Shown: positions 15,924-24,886, counted from the stretch's first letter. The stretch: DNA of 64,000 bases from Winogradskyella ouciana (GCF_009709615.1 NZ_WJYA01000003.1:186001-250000); one strand, 5' to 3'. Numbers and translations are program-made. The notes: generated by a model from the letters alone, not told the origin.

Positions 15924-17902
15924 TAATTTTTATTTTGTTGAAGTTGTTCAGACATTTGTTTTGCAAACTTAACCAATCTCCAATTATGATGTGATTTTGC
16001 TTGCTCTAAATTTGAAAGGCATTTGTCATTGCACGATTTTATCAAATCCAAATACTGAAAAGCATTGATTCGTAAATCAGCATTGTGTTTTTCATCCGTA
16101 TAACTGACCAATTCTTCATAAAGTCCCTGCTTATTATCTGCTTGGTAAAACGGTGTGTTTAGATTTAGAACCAACCATAGTAATCGAACATTCTTATCGC
16201 TAAAGCCATGGATATTTCTTGTTTTAGACAGGTATTTGGCACGCTCTTCAGGGAAATTAGTCCAAAGATTGTACAATGCATTTTCGATGGTGATATAGGA
16301 TTTATCATCGAGCAATGTTTCATAATCTTCCTTTAATTCCTTTGGAATCTGAGTCACATATTTTGAAATGGCCTGACGCACTTTTAAACCATGCTTAAAC
16401 GTGTCTGAAGTCACCAGTTCTGGTGCCTGGGAAATAATTTTCACCTTAGCTTCTTCAGAAACATAATATTTGAGATACTCAGCGCATTTGGAAGACTTTG
16501 CCTGACAATCTACCATTAGATACTCGTTTATGTAAGTAGATTGATTTTTGAAAAGGTCGAAAGCTGCATCCACAGGAAAGTCTTTTTGTTTTATCCACTG
16601 ATTCACAAAACCTGATAGCGATTTACCATACAAGCGCTCAACTTCAGAAATAAAATCTGAAGTTTCTACGTTGTCAAATTGATGCTTTTCTAAATAGTTT
16701 TTTACTGCTTGTTTAAACACCTCATCACCCACTTTGCTTCGTAAGGCATGCAACACCCAAGCCCCACGTTGATAAAAGGTGAGACTGCTCGATTTAGGAT
16801 TTAGAAGCGAAGTCCCACTACCAGCAATATCCTGTTTACCCAAATCTATGGCAGAATTCAATAGTTTTAAGTAAAAATGGTTATCATCAAATATATCGCG
16901 CTCAGCTAATAAGGCATAATAGGTGGCGAAACCTTCTTGCAGCCAATGGTGCTCACCAGACGTTGCCGTTACCAAATTACCAAACCATTGATGCGCTAGC
17001 TCATGCGCATTAACGTTGATGTAATTTCTATCGTTAAACCCAATGGAATCCACAACAAAGGCATCTGAGAAAATGGTACAACTCGTGTTTTCCATACCAG
17101 CGTAGAGAAAATCGTGTACTGGCACTTGCTTATAGTTTTGCCACGGATAAGCAAAGCCGATTTCTTTTTCCAGAAAATCGAACATTCGTTTAGAGTAACG
17201 GTAAGTAGGCTCAACTTTTAGTGAATCTTCTGGGTAATAGTAATATTCTAGTGGAATACCACTTTTAGAGGTTTCTGTTTTTTTGTTGTATTTGCCGATG
17301 GCAACAGCCAACAGATAACTGGACATGGGTTTTTGCATGTTGTAATGATACTTAACACAATTATCTGGCAAAGGAATACTTAAAGATTGTACTCCGTTAG
17401 ACAAAAAAGTATTCCCTTCACAGTCCACCAACCCTAAGTTGAAAACAATTTTATCATTGACATCATCAATGCTCGGAAACCAGTTACTTGTGTATTTACC
17501 TTGGCCTTGTGTCCAGATTTGCCAATCATTATTGCGCTTTAAAAAGTATAGTGCTTTTTTCGGATAAGCCTCGTAATCAAAATAGACCGTGTAAGTTTCG
17601 CTTTCTTCAAAAGAGTACTTAAAATAAATTTTATCGTTATCTACATTAAAATCAATCGGCTTTGGATTCTCATTTCTCACTCTTATTTCAACATTCTCGA
17701 CATCCATATTCACAGCATCTAAATATACAGAGTCTGTGGGTTGCAATATCTCAAACTTATACCAAACCTTACCAAAAACCATAGATGAATCTGGGACAAA
17801 ACCTAAAAAAGCACTAGCACTTTTAAAATCCACATAATCCTTTTGCTGGGCAAAGGCCATGCTCGTGACGAAAAAGGTTAAAACAACAAATATTCTTTTC
17901 AT
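15923..17902 (-). CDS. Exported M1-family aminopeptidase
   Basis: After a signal peptide (to FAQ, residue 18), the N-terminal beta-domain is followed by a gluzincin domain with the zinc motif H300-E301-L-A-H304 and the third ligand E323 (WLQEGF). The upstream GAMEN-equivalent reads AGMENTSC. The about 330 residues after this include the helical ERAP-like C-terminal region. The enzyme removes N-terminal residues from peptides, probably in the periplasm, and may contribute to growth on protein. It is coupled to patatin by a TAATG overlap. Confidence 0.9.
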   Translation of the reverse strand: MKRIFVVLTFFVTSMAFAQQKDYVDFKSASAFLGFVPDSSMVFGKVWYKFEILQPTDSVYLDAVNMDVENVEIRVRNENPKPIDFNVDNDKIYFKYSFEESETYTVYFDYEAYPKKALYFLKRNNDWQIWTQGQGKYTSNWFPSIDDVNDKIVFNLGLVDCEGNTFLSNGVQSLSIPLPDNCVKYHYNMQKPMSSYLLAVAIGKYNKKTETSKSGIPLEYYYYPEDSLKVEPTYRYSKRMFDFLEKEIGFAYPWQNYKQVPVHDFLYAGMENTSCTIFSDAFVVDSIGFNDRNYINVNAHELAHQWFGNLVTATSGEHHWLQEGFATYYALLAERDIFDDNHFYLKLLNSAIDLGKQDIAGSGTSLLNPKSSSLTFYQRGAWVLHALRSKVGDEVFKQAVKNYLEKHQFDNVETSDFISEVERLYGKSLSGFVNQWIKQKDFPVDAAFDLFKNQSTYINEYLMVDCQAKSSKCAEYLKYYVSEEAKVKIISQAPELVTSDTFKHGLKVRQAISKYVTQIPKELKEDYETLLDDKSYITIENALYNLWTNFPEERAKYLSKTRNIHGFSDKNVRLLWLVLNLNTPFYQADNKQGLYEELVSYTDEKHNADLRINAFQYLDLIKSCNDKCLSNLEQAKSHHNWRLVKFAKQMSEQLQQNKN

Positions 17903-17941
17903 ATTAAATTGTAAACAAGAATAAGACCAAAATACAATTTT

Positions 17942-18030
17942 CTGCCATTACTGCGAAGGCAGGAACCTAAAACGTGAGATTCTTCGCTGCGCTCTGAATG
18001 ACATCCCAAAGTGATTCTTTTCTTCGCAGG
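17942..18030 (+). repeat. REP-like palindromic intergenic element upstream of recG
   Basis: CTGCGAAG (17951-17958) and CTTCGCAG (18022-18029) form perfect inverted arms. A smaller hairpin (TCTGCC/GGCAGGA) lies at the left end, and the interior carries the phrase GAGATTCTTCGCTGCG. The GC content is higher than its surroundings, as in dispersed REP-like elements. Copies elsewhere cannot be checked here. Confidence 0.5.
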
Positions 18031-18050
18031 AATTAATTAAATTCGCAATT

Positions 18051-20153
18051 ATGAGTGTGAACCTCCAAACACCTATAGATTACCTCAAAGGCGTTGGCCC
18101 AAACCGAGCGGATTTATTGCGGTCAGAGTTGGGTATTCACACCTACCAAGATCTTATTAATCTTTTTCCCAATCGTTATATCGATCGTACTAAATACTAT
18201 AAGATCAACCAGCTACAACGCAACAATGCCGAAGTTCAGGTTATTGGCACTATCACTGGTTTTAGAGAAGTCGCGCAGAAACGCGGCAAGCGGCTTGTTG
18301 CTGATTTTAAAGATGAAACAGGAGTCATGGAACTCGTATGGTTTCGTGGACAAAAATGGATTAGAGAGAGCTTAAAAGTTGGTCAACCCTATGTGATTTT
18401 TGGTAAAACCAACTGGTTTAGTGGTAAATATAGCATGCCACATCCTGAGATCGAATTGCAATCCGAGCATGAAAGCAATCTGCGCTCAGCTATGCAGGCC
18501 ATTTACCCTTCGACTGAAAAATTATCCAATAAAGGCATCAGCAACAGAGTCGTTTCTAAAATTATGCAACAATTATTTCTGGAAACCAAAGGCAAGTTTG
18601 TAGAAACCTTATCCGATTCCATTAGAGGCGAATTGAAATTAGTGTCAAAATCCGACGCACTTTTTAATGTGCATTTTCCGAAGTCTCCAGAGCTACTTTC
18701 GAGAGCACAATTTCGATTGAAATTTGAAGAATTATTTTACATTCAACTGCAATTAATTCTGAAAAATCTCATCCATAAATCCAAAATTAAAGGTCTGATT
18801 TTTGATAAAGTCGGAGATTACTTCAACACCTTTTACAACGACCATTTACCCTTCGAATTGACCAATGCACAGAAACGTGTTTTGAAGGAAATTCGATCGG
18901 ATTTAGGCAGCAATGCGCAGATGAACCGACTTTTACAAGGAGATGTAGGTTCAGGAAAAACCATAGTTGCATTTATGTCAATGCTCATGGGACTTGACAA
19001 CGGTTTTCAATGTTGTCTAATGGCACCGACTGAAATTTTGTCAGTCCAACACTACAACGGATTACAAGAGTGGTGTAATAAATTGAATATCAGTATTTCA
19101 TTATTAACTGGATCAAGTAAAACTTCAGAACGACGAGAAATCCACGAAAATCTCGAAAATGGCAATTTACAGATTCTAGTTGGCACTCATGCCCTACTCG
19201 AAGATAAGGTGAAATTTAAGAATTTAGGGCTCGCGATTATAGACGAGCAACATCGATTTGGAGTTAAACAAAGGTCTAAATTGTGGCACAAAAATGAATT
19301 GCCTCCGAATGTTCTTGTGATGACCGCAACTCCAATTCCAAGAACCTTGGCCATGTCAGTTTATGGCGACTTGGATATCTCGGTAATTGACGAATTACCT
19401 GCAGGTAGAAAACCAATAAAAACCGTACATCGATATGACAACAATCGACTGAAGGTTTTTAAATTCATGAAGGATGAAATCGCCAAAGGCAGACAGATTT
19501 ATGTGGTCTATCCATTAATTCAAGAAAGTGAGGCCTTGGATTATAAAGATTTGATGGATGGCTATGAAAGTATTTCGCGCGAATTCCCAATGCCAGATTA
19601 TCAAATTTCCATAGTTCACGGTAAAATGAAAGCGGCTGATAAGGATTATGAAATGCAACGCTTTGCAGAAGGCAAAACTAATATTATGGTGGCTACTACT
19701 GTAATTGAAGTTGGCGTTAACGTTCCTAACGCATCTGTAATGGTGATTGAAAGTGCCGAACGTTTCGGTTTGTCGCAGTTGCACCAATTGCGCGGCCGTG
19801 TTGGTCGTGGTGCAGAACAGAGTTATTGTATTTTAATGACCAGCCATAAACTGAGTCAGGATAGTAAAACACGATTAGAAACCATGGTACGCAGTAGTGA
19901 CGGTTTTGAAATTGCTGAAGTGGATTTAAAATTACGTGGACCTGGCGATATAATGGGCACACAACAAAGTGGTGTTTTAAATCTTCGGATTGCAGATGTA
20001 GTAAAAGACAAGGACATTTTAGAGCAGTCTCGATATTATGCTAAAACGGTTTTAAAGTTAGATCCAAGTTTGGCGTTGCCAGAGCATAAGGTGATTTTGA
20101 ACACCTACAGGCAAATGAGCAAGTATCGTAATATTTGGAATTATATTAGTTAG
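18051..20153 (+). CDS. recG: ATP-dependent DNA helicase RecG
   Basis: The 700-residue protein has the RecG layout: an N-terminal wedge/OB domain (VQVIGTITGFREV, about 62-150), helicase motif I GDVGSGKT, motif II DEQH, motif III TATPIPRT, and the C-terminal motifs VATTVIEVGVNVPNA and QLRGRVGRG, followed by the TRG-like segment. RecG remodels stalled replication forks and Holliday junctions. The length matches the family (about 700). The gene is flanked by REP-like sequences on both sides and is followed by two hairpins. Confidence 0.96.
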   Translation: MSVNLQTPIDYLKGVGPNRADLLRSELGIHTYQDLINLFPNRYIDRTKYYKINQLQRNNAEVQVIGTITGFREVAQKRGKRLVADFKDETGVMELVWFRGQKWIRESLKVGQPYVIFGKTNWFSGKYSMPHPEIELQSEHESNLRSAMQAIYPSTEKLSNKGISNRVVSKIMQQLFLETKGKFVETLSDSIRGELKLVSKSDALFNVHFPKSPELLSRAQFRLKFEELFYIQLQLILKNLIHKSKIKGLIFDKVGDYFNTFYNDHLPFELTNAQKRVLKEIRSDLGSNAQMNRLLQGDVGSGKTIVAFMSMLMGLDNGFQCCLMAPTEILSVQHYNGLQEWCNKLNISISLLTGSSKTSERREIHENLENGNLQILVGTHALLEDKVKFKNLGLAIIDEQHRFGVKQRSKLWHKNELPPNVLVMTATPIPRTLAMSVYGDLDISVIDELPAGRKPIKTVHRYDNNRLKVFKFMKDEIAKGRQIYVVYPLIQESEALDYKDLMDGYESISREFPMPDYQISIVHGKMKAADKDYEMQRFAEGKTNIMVATTVIEVGVNVPNASVMVIESAERFGLSQLHQLRGRVGRGAEQSYCILMTSHKLSQDSKTRLETMVRSSDGFEIAEVDLKLRGPGDIMGTQQSGVLNLRIADVVKDKDILEQSRYYAKTVLKLDPSLALPEHKVILNTYRQMSKYRNIWNYIS

Positions 20154-20171
20154 TTCTTCAATCTTAAGCTA

Positions 20172-20226
20172 GATCCTGAAACGAGTTCAGGATGACACAA
20201 AATAATCTTAAACGAGTTTAGGACAA
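20172..20226 (+). repeat. Two degenerate copies of a REP-like hairpin after recG
   Basis: ATCCTGAA (20173-20180) and TTCAGGAT (20186-20193) pair perfectly around ACGAG. A second, mutated copy with AAACGAGTTTAGGA follows at about 20205-20226. Elements of this style are dispersed in many bacterial genomes. Confidence 0.5.
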
Positions 20227-20231
20227 GAAAA

Positions 20232-20263
20232 AAAGGCCTGGCACCAACAACGACCAGACCTTT
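20232..20263 (+). terminator. Candidate hairpin terminator of recG
   Basis: AAAGGcCTGG (20232-20241) pairs with CCAGaCCTTT (20254-20263) except one C/A mismatch. Only a short T-run follows, so termination is plausible but unproven. Confidence 0.4.
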
Positions 20264-20402
20264 AAAACATAACTGTACATGTTTTTCTTGATGAAATACA
20301 AATTTTGTACACCACAAATTACTCCCATAATAAAAGCAAGCTTGTTAGAGAGTTGTTAAAGCGTACTGATATTCTGTTAATTAACGTATCGTTAAGACAT
20401 AA

Positions 20403-20428
20403 AAAAAGGTGCTAAAAAGCACCTTTTT
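20403..20428. terminator. Bidirectional terminator between recG and the stress operon
   Basis: GGTGCT (20408-20413) and AGCACC (20418-20423) form a perfect stem around AAAA, flanked by an A-run on the left and a T-run on the right. It can terminate transcription from both convergent genes. The gap 20154-20449 otherwise holds only the repeats listed here. Confidence 0.75.
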
Positions 20429-20449
20429 AAAGCTATTAATCATGCGTAA

Positions 20450-21010
20450 TTACGCGGTTTGTTCTTCGTGTTTACCTTCGTAGACTTCTTCTACCAATTT
20501 GGCATTGAATGCTGGTAAATCATTAGGATTTCTACTGGTTACCAATCCTTCATCGACCACAACTTCTTCATCTACCCAATTGGCACCTGCGTTAATTAAG
20601 TCTGTTTTTATAGAGTCATAAGAGGTTACTTTTCTTCCTTCTATGACTCCAGCTTCCGCCAATAACCAAGGTGCGTGGCAAATCGCTGCAACAGGTTTAT
20701 GCGCTTCAAAGAATGATCTTACAAAGGCTACTGCGTTTTTATCTTTACGCAATACATCTGGATTAATCTGTCCGCCTGGCAACACCAAAGCGTTGTAATC
20801 TTGTTGGTTCACTTCACTTAAAGTTTTATCTACTTTATATGAGTTGCTCCAATTACCATCGTTCCAACCTTTGATTTCCCCAGACTCCAATGATACAATA
20901 TGCACATCGGCTCCTGCGTCTTCCAAGGCTTTTTTTGGTTCTCTTAATTCGCTTTCTTCAAATCCGTTTGTTGCTAATATGGCAACTGTTTTTTTATTTA
21001 AATTTTCCAT
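20450..21010 (-). CDS. DJ-1/PfpI-family protein (YhbO/general stress protein 18 type)
   Basis: The domain has the catalytic Cys in AAICHAPWLL and the conserved Glu of the nucleophile-elbow network near the N-terminus (NGFEESEL). The C-terminus has TSRNPNDLPAF, as in PfpI-type proteins. The family includes proteins described as glyoxalase/deglycase-like stress factors and intracellular peptidases. The ATG at 21010 gives an N-terminus (MENLNKKTVAILAT) that fits the family. The frame also opens at 21061, but those 17 residues come from a 7-bp repeat array. It is the last gene of the Pmp3-SDR-PfpI group. Confidence 0.87.
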   Translation of the reverse strand: MENLNKKTVAILATNGFEESELREPKKALEDAGADVHIVSLESGEIKGWNDGNWSNSYKVDKTLSEVNQQDYNALVLPGGQINPDVLRKDKNAVAFVRSFFEAHKPVAAICHAPWLLAEAGVIEGRKVTSYDSIKTDLINAGANWVDEEVVVDEGLVTSRNPNDLPAFNAKLVEEVYEGKHEEQTA

Positions 21011-21028
21011 TTTGTTTTCTGTTTTTAA

Positions 21029-21077
21029 ATTCGTTATTCGTTTTAGTTCATTATTCGTCATTCGTCATTCACCATTC
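21029..21077 (+). repeat. 7-bp tandem repeat before the PfpI gene
   Basis: Seven imperfect 7-bp units (ATTCGTT, ATTCGTT, TTAGTTC, ATTATTC, GTCATTC, GTCATTC, ACCATTC) run from 21029 to 21077. They occupy the space between the SDR and PfpI genes and make an apparent in-frame extension of PfpI. Confidence 0.7.
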
Positions 21078-21092
21078 ACATATAGGGTAAAC

Positions 21093-21734
21093 CTAATTGA
21101 CAGTTGCATTTAGATTATTCATGGCATCTCCAATACCTGTATCACCTTCTAGAATTTCGAAAGTCACATTATAGGGAGCATCATCATGCAAGGCTCTAAC
21201 TAAGGTTTGAGCCACATCTGCCCTACTGATTTCACCATCCTTATTTAATTTTTCTTTCAGTTCAATTTTTCCCTTTCCATCGGAATTATTTAAAGTTCCT
21301 GGTCGTACGATGGTATATTTTAGACCACTATCCCTCAAATGCTCATCGGCATTTTGTTTGGCTTTTAAATAATCTTTTAAATCTTCAGCCGCTTCAGGAT
21401 TGTCGGCTCCCATAGAACTCAACATCACAAATCGGTTGACATTCGCCATTTTTGAAACTGCCATTAAGCGCTTAGCACCTTCCTGGTCTACTTCAACGAC
21501 ATTTTTTCCTCCAGAGCCTGCTGCAAACACCACTTTATCGACGTTGTTGACGGCATGCGTTAAATTCTCGGTTAAATCCGCCAGAACAGTATCCACTCCG
21601 TCGTTCTTAAATTGCTCTTGCTGGTCTTCCTTTCTCACCATAGCGATGGGATTGAAATATTGAGAGGATTTTAAAAGTTTAACGATCTGTTTTCCGGTGG
21701 TACCATTGGCACCTGCTACTAATACGTTCTCCAT
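21093..21734 (-). CDS. NAD(P)-binding atypical SDR / NmrA-like protein
   Basis: The Rossmann fingerprint VLVAGANGTTGKQIV is at the N-terminus. Further motifs are VLADLTENL, VVFAAGSGG, FVMLSSMGAD (Ser of the catalytic region) and IVRPGTL. The active-site Tyr-x-x-x-Lys is replaced by DYLKAKQNAD, as in the atypical SDR_a5/YhfK-type group. It probably binds NAD(P)H and may sense redox state or reduce a small carbonyl. It starts 2 bp after the Pmp3 stop, so the two are co-transcribed, and PfpI follows. Confidence 0.83.
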   Translation of the reverse strand: MENVLVAGANGTTGKQIVKLLKSSQYFNPIAMVRKEDQQEQFKNDGVDTVLADLTENLTHAVNNVDKVVFAAGSGGKNVVEVDQEGAKRLMAVSKMANVNRFVMLSSMGADNPEAAEDLKDYLKAKQNADEHLRDSGLKYTIVRPGTLNNSDGKGKIELKEKLNKDGEISRADVAQTLVRALHDDAPYNVTFEILEGDTGIGDAMNNLNATVN

Positions 21735-21736
21735 TA

Positions 21737-21889
21737 TTATCCGTTAACTATAAATGCATGAATCACACCTGGCAACCAAGCCAATAAGGTGAGTAGTACG
21801 CTGATTAAAAATGTGGTTCCTAAACCGTGTTTAAGAAATACGGCTAATGGTGGTAATAATATATTCAGTATAATTGTTAATAATGACAT
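21737..21889 (-). CDS. YqaE/Pmp3-family small membrane protein
   Basis: The 50-residue protein has two membrane helices with the Pmp3 signature ILLPPLAVFLKHGLG and LLAWLPGVIHAFIV. Pmp3/YqaE proteolipids respond to salt, cold and membrane stress. The ATG at 21889 gives the family's normal length; a longer frame from 21928 adds 13 residues not seen in the family. It is the first gene of the stress operon. Confidence 0.85.
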   Translation of the reverse strand: MSLLTIILNILLPPLAVFLKHGLGTTFLISVLLTLLAWLPGVIHAFIVNG

Positions 21890-22037
21890 AATATAATTGT
21901 TTTGGTTCTTTCCAAATATAACTGACAACTAAAGCAATGCTTAGTCATAAAGGATTAAATCTTAACTCATATTAATTAATCGATGTGTTTGCTACGTCAT
22001 AACAAAATTTTATTTTAGTCCAATAACCAACGTCACC

Positions 22038-23432
22038 ATGCTAACCAAACTCGGCCAAAAATTTACCGACGGCTTTACCAAGTACATGCCCAGCGCTTAT
22101 GTTTTTGCGCTGATCTTAACTTTATTGACTGGTATTTTTGCTTTACTATTTACAGAGAGTAAGCCCATACAAGTTCTAGAAGGTTGGTACAACGGCTTCT
22201 GGAACCTACTATCCTTTGGTATGCAAATTGTTTTAATTATTATAACAGCCTATTGTATTGCACAATCACCTTTAGTAAAAAAAGGCATTGACCAATTGGC
22301 CAAATGGATTAAAACACCCACACAAGTTTATCTTATCATTATTGCCCTTGGCTCATTACTATCGTTGATTAGTTTTGGTATGGTGGTCGTTACCGCGATT
22401 TTAGGACGCGAACTCGCCTTACGTATCAAAGGCATCCACTACCCTTTTTTAGTGGCTTGTGTCTATTTTTCTTTTAATGGCTGGGTTTGTGGATTGTCGA
22501 GTTCCATTGCGCTGTTGCTGAATACGGAAAACAATTTTTTAATTGAAAGCGGAGTCCTTAATGACACCATTTCTACGAGTTACAGTTTGGGTTCTGGTCT
22601 CAACCTCGCCATGATTGTGTTATTTGTGGTCGTCGCTCCCATTTTGATTTGGCTATTGATTCCAAAATCCTTTGAAGGCAAAGAACTCAAGGACTTGCAA
22701 ACGACTTTGGATGATGAAGAAAACACGGTAAAAGCGGAAGCCTTATCTTATAAGTTACCATTTAAAGCGGTTTCTGACGCACTTAACAATGCTGGTTGGT
22801 TACAGATTAGCGTGGCACTTTTGGGAGTGATTTATATTGTCTATCATTTTGCGACCAAGGGTTTTGACCTCAACTTTAACATCATGATTTTTATATTCTT
22901 GATTGTTGGCATGCTATTACACATCACTCCGATGCGCTACAGCATTGCCATGAAACGCGCCAGCTCCAATATCTCTGGCATCTTGTTTCAATATCCCTTT
23001 TATGCAGGTATTATGGGTATTATGATGGCCTCTGGTTTGGGAGAAAAAATTTCTAATGTTTTGGTTTCTATAGCTACGCCAGAATCCTATGCGTTTATAT
23101 CCTATCTCACAGGAGGGGTTATTAATTTTGCGATTCCTTCAGCAGGTGGTGAGTTTGCCGTGATTGGCCCAAGTATTATTAACATGGTACAAGAACTTGG
23201 CGCTAACCTCTCACATACCGAAGTAACAGCCATGATTGCCAGAGCCTCCATGTCTGTGGCTTATGGTGAAAGTCTGAGCAATTTGTTACAACCCTTCTTT
23301 TTGCTGATTGTTTTCCCTGTAATGGGCAAAGGCATAAAAATACAGGCCAGAGATGTTGTTGGGTATTTGTTTATTCCTTTTGTGGTGTTGTTTGTTATAC
23401 AGAGTTTGATGGTGAGTTATGTGCAGCTGTAA
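22038..23432 (+). CDS. Short-chain fatty acid transporter, AtoE family
   Basis: The 464-residue protein has about 12 membrane segments and the AtoE/TIGR00366 features: the N-terminal amphipathic start (LGQKFTDGFTKYMPSAYVFA), LSLISFGMVVVTAILGRELA, CGLSSSIALLLNT, and the C-terminal INFAIPSAGGEFAVIGPSI. The family is thought to move short-chain fatty acids or acetoacetate into the cell. No beta-oxidation genes are adjacent. A weak hairpin with a T-run follows at about 23475-23500. Confidence 0.87.
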   Translation: MLTKLGQKFTDGFTKYMPSAYVFALILTLLTGIFALLFTESKPIQVLEGWYNGFWNLLSFGMQIVLIIITAYCIAQSPLVKKGIDQLAKWIKTPTQVYLIIIALGSLLSLISFGMVVVTAILGRELALRIKGIHYPFLVACVYFSFNGWVCGLSSSIALLLNTENNFLIESGVLNDTISTSYSLGSGLNLAMIVLFVVVAPILIWLLIPKSFEGKELKDLQTTLDDEENTVKAEALSYKLPFKAVSDALNNAGWLQISVALLGVIYIVYHFATKGFDLNFNIMIFIFLIVGMLLHITPMRYSIAMKRASSNISGILFQYPFYAGIMGIMMASGLGEKISNVLVSIATPESYAFISYLTGGVINFAIPSAGGEFAVIGPSIINMVQELGANLSHTEVTAMIARASMSVAYGESLSNLLQPFFLLIVFPVMGKGIKIQARDVVGYLFIPFVVLFVIQSLMVSYVQL

Positions 23433-23473
23433 GCCATAACAAATCAGTAAAAATGTTATTAAGTTATTTTTAA

Positions 23474-23500
23474 TTAGGGCTTTATCGCCTAGGGTTTTTT
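23474..23500 (+). terminator. Terminator after the AtoE-type gene
   Basis: TAGGGC (23475-23480) pairs with GCCTA (23487-23491), with one bulged G, and is followed by six Ts at 23495-23500. Confidence 0.5.
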
Positions 23501-23510
23501 AATAAATTCT

Positions 23511-23518
23511 TATATTCG
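23511..23518 (+). promoter_or_regulatory. Possible -7 box of the DUF5343-HEPN module
   Basis: TATATTCG differs from TAnnTTTG by one base (C for T). It lies 62 bases before the ATG at 23581 and just upstream of the left inverted repeat, which would then sit in the leader. Confidence 0.25.
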
Positions 23519-23540
23519 GTAATAGAAACGTATATGCAGA

Positions 23541-23561
23541 GTTATGTACGAGTTGTAGGCA
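23541..23561 (+). repeat. Left inverted repeat of the accessory module
   Basis: It begins GTTAT and ends GTTGTAGGCA, with a 6-base variable centre. The same ends (GTTAT and GTTGTAGGCA, 5-base centre) occur on the opposite strand at 24819-24800, on the other side of the two genes. Confidence 0.6.
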
Positions 23562-23580
23562 ATATAAAAACAAACAGAAT

Positions 23581-24216
23581 ATGGCATTACCAGAGAGTTA
23601 CCTTGTAACAACAAAGAACTTAAAATCAGTAATTGAGGCTGTTACTAAAGCTCAAGCACCTACTAAATTTACATTAGCATTTTTAAAGAACTTGGGATTT
23701 AAAAGTACTAATGACCGTTTGTATTTGAAATTGTTCAAAGACTTGGGACTTTTAGATGGTTCGGGAGTTCCAAATAAAACATACTTTGAATTCATTGACA
23801 GAACTCAAACTTCCAAAATTCTTGGAAAACAAATAATGGAAGCCTATTCGGACTTATATTCATTAAATAAAGAAGCTCACAAAATGACAAAAACCGAAGT
23901 GAAAAATAAATTTCGGACTTTGACACAAGGAGCAAAATCAGATAATGTTCTTGATTTAATGGCTAAAACCTTCAAAGCACTAGCTGATAATGCCGACTTC
24001 AATGTAGCTTCATTAGTCCCAAGCGATAATGACGAATCCAATTTTGAATACGAATCGGACCAAGACCTTGATGAAAGAAGACAACAAATTGGAGAAATTG
24101 TAAACAAGAATATAACAACTGAAATGCATTATAATATTCAAATACATTTGCCTGAAACAAAAGACATTGCTGTCTATGATGCAATTTTCAAAAGCTTAAA
24201 AGAGCACCTATTATGA
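23581..24216 (+). CDS. DUF5343-domain protein
   Basis: The 211-residue soluble protein matches the DUF5343 pattern (PESYLVTTKNLKSVIEAVTKAQAP, then KFTLAFLKNLGFKSTNDR, and LFKDLGLLDGSGVP). The N-terminal half suggests a winged-helix-like fold and so a possible nucleic-acid-binding or regulatory role. The C-terminal third ends with INIQIHLPETKDIAVYDAIFKSLKEHLL-like beta/alpha structure. No signal peptide. It overlaps the next gene by ATGA (4 bp), the usual sign of a coupled pair such as a toxin and its partner. DUF5343 genes are often accessory; function is unproven. Confidence 0.72.
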   Translation: MALPESYLVTTKNLKSVIEAVTKAQAPTKFTLAFLKNLGFKSTNDRLYLKLFKDLGLLDGSGVPNKTYFEFIDRTQTSKILGKQIMEAYSDLYSLNKEAHKMTKTEVKNKFRTLTQGAKSDNVLDLMAKTFKALADNADFNVASLVPSDNDESNFEYESDQDLDERRQQIGEIVNKNITTEMHYNIQIHLPETKDIAVYDAIFKSLKEHLL

Positions 24217-24794
24217 AAGATGACCCATTATATTCATTTGCATTTCGTGGTTTACTTACAAAACAGGCTTTGGAGTCCACGGAAGCCAACGATTGCTCTA
24301 AATTGGAAGTTGAAGAAGAAAAACTTAATAAACTTTTATGTATTGATGAGCTTGAAGTAGATTTTGTCGTAAAGGCGAAGAGAATGTCTTTTGTTTATGT
24401 TGCAATTTGTGCTTTTGAAAATATGGTAAGAGATTTTGTTACTAAAGTTTTACTCGAAGAAAAAGGAACTAATTGGTGGAATGACTGCGTAAAAAAAAGA
24501 ATAAGAGATAAAGCTTTAAAAAGAAAGGAAGAAGAGGACAAAATTCGTTGGCACACACAAAGAGGTGATGATTATATCAATTATACAGAGTTTGGTGATT
24601 TAGTATCGATTATGATGGGTGATAATTGGGAATTTTTTGAGCCTCATATTATATCTCTTGAATGGGCTCAACAAATAATAAAAACTTTGGAACGTTCTCG
24701 GAATGTAATAATGCATAGTGGAGAATTGTCCGAACAAGATTTAGCAAGAATTGGGACTTATATTCGTGATTGGGTACGGCAAGTTGGAGCATAA
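24213..24794 (+). CDS. Swt1-type HEPN-domain protein (predicted RNase)
   Basis: The 193-residue protein is helical, with the HEPN signature R-N-V-I-M-H at 163-168 (R163, N164, H168), the RNase Rx4-6H motif, and an N-terminal helix containing YVAICAFENMVRDFV as in Swt1-like HEPN domains. HEPN RNases serve as toxins or effectors in abortive-infection and other defence systems. The start overlaps the DUF5343 stop (ATGA). AT-content is as in neighbouring genes. The activity and the role of the partner are inference. Confidence 0.72.
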   Translation: MKDDPLYSFAFRGLLTKQALESTEANDCSKLEVEEEKLNKLLCIDELEVDFVVKAKRMSFVYVAICAFENMVRDFVTKVLLEEKGTNWWNDCVKKRIRDKALKRKEEEDKIRWHTQRGDDYINYTEFGDLVSIMMGDNWEFFEPHIISLEWAQQIIKTLERSRNVIMHSGELSEQDLARIGTYIRDWVRQVGA

Positions 24795-24799
24795 AATAC

Positions 24800-24819
24800 T
24801 GCCTACAACAATGTATAAC
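24800..24819 (-). repeat. Right inverted repeat of the accessory module
   Basis: On the plus strand it begins TGCCTACAAC and ends ATAAC. It is the reverse complement of the ends of the left repeat (23541-23561). It starts six bases after the HEPN stop codon. Confidence 0.6.
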
Positions 24820-24886
24820 CGCAATTAAGGCGGGTTCGACTATGTCTGAATCCACTCGGAATTTCAAGCCTTTTTGCTAAATTTAT

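Noticed and set aside
23541..24819. Integron gene cassette with attC site
   Set aside because: The repeat ends do not fit the GTTRRRY core (GTTGTAG has T where R is needed), there is no integrase, and two genes share one unit.
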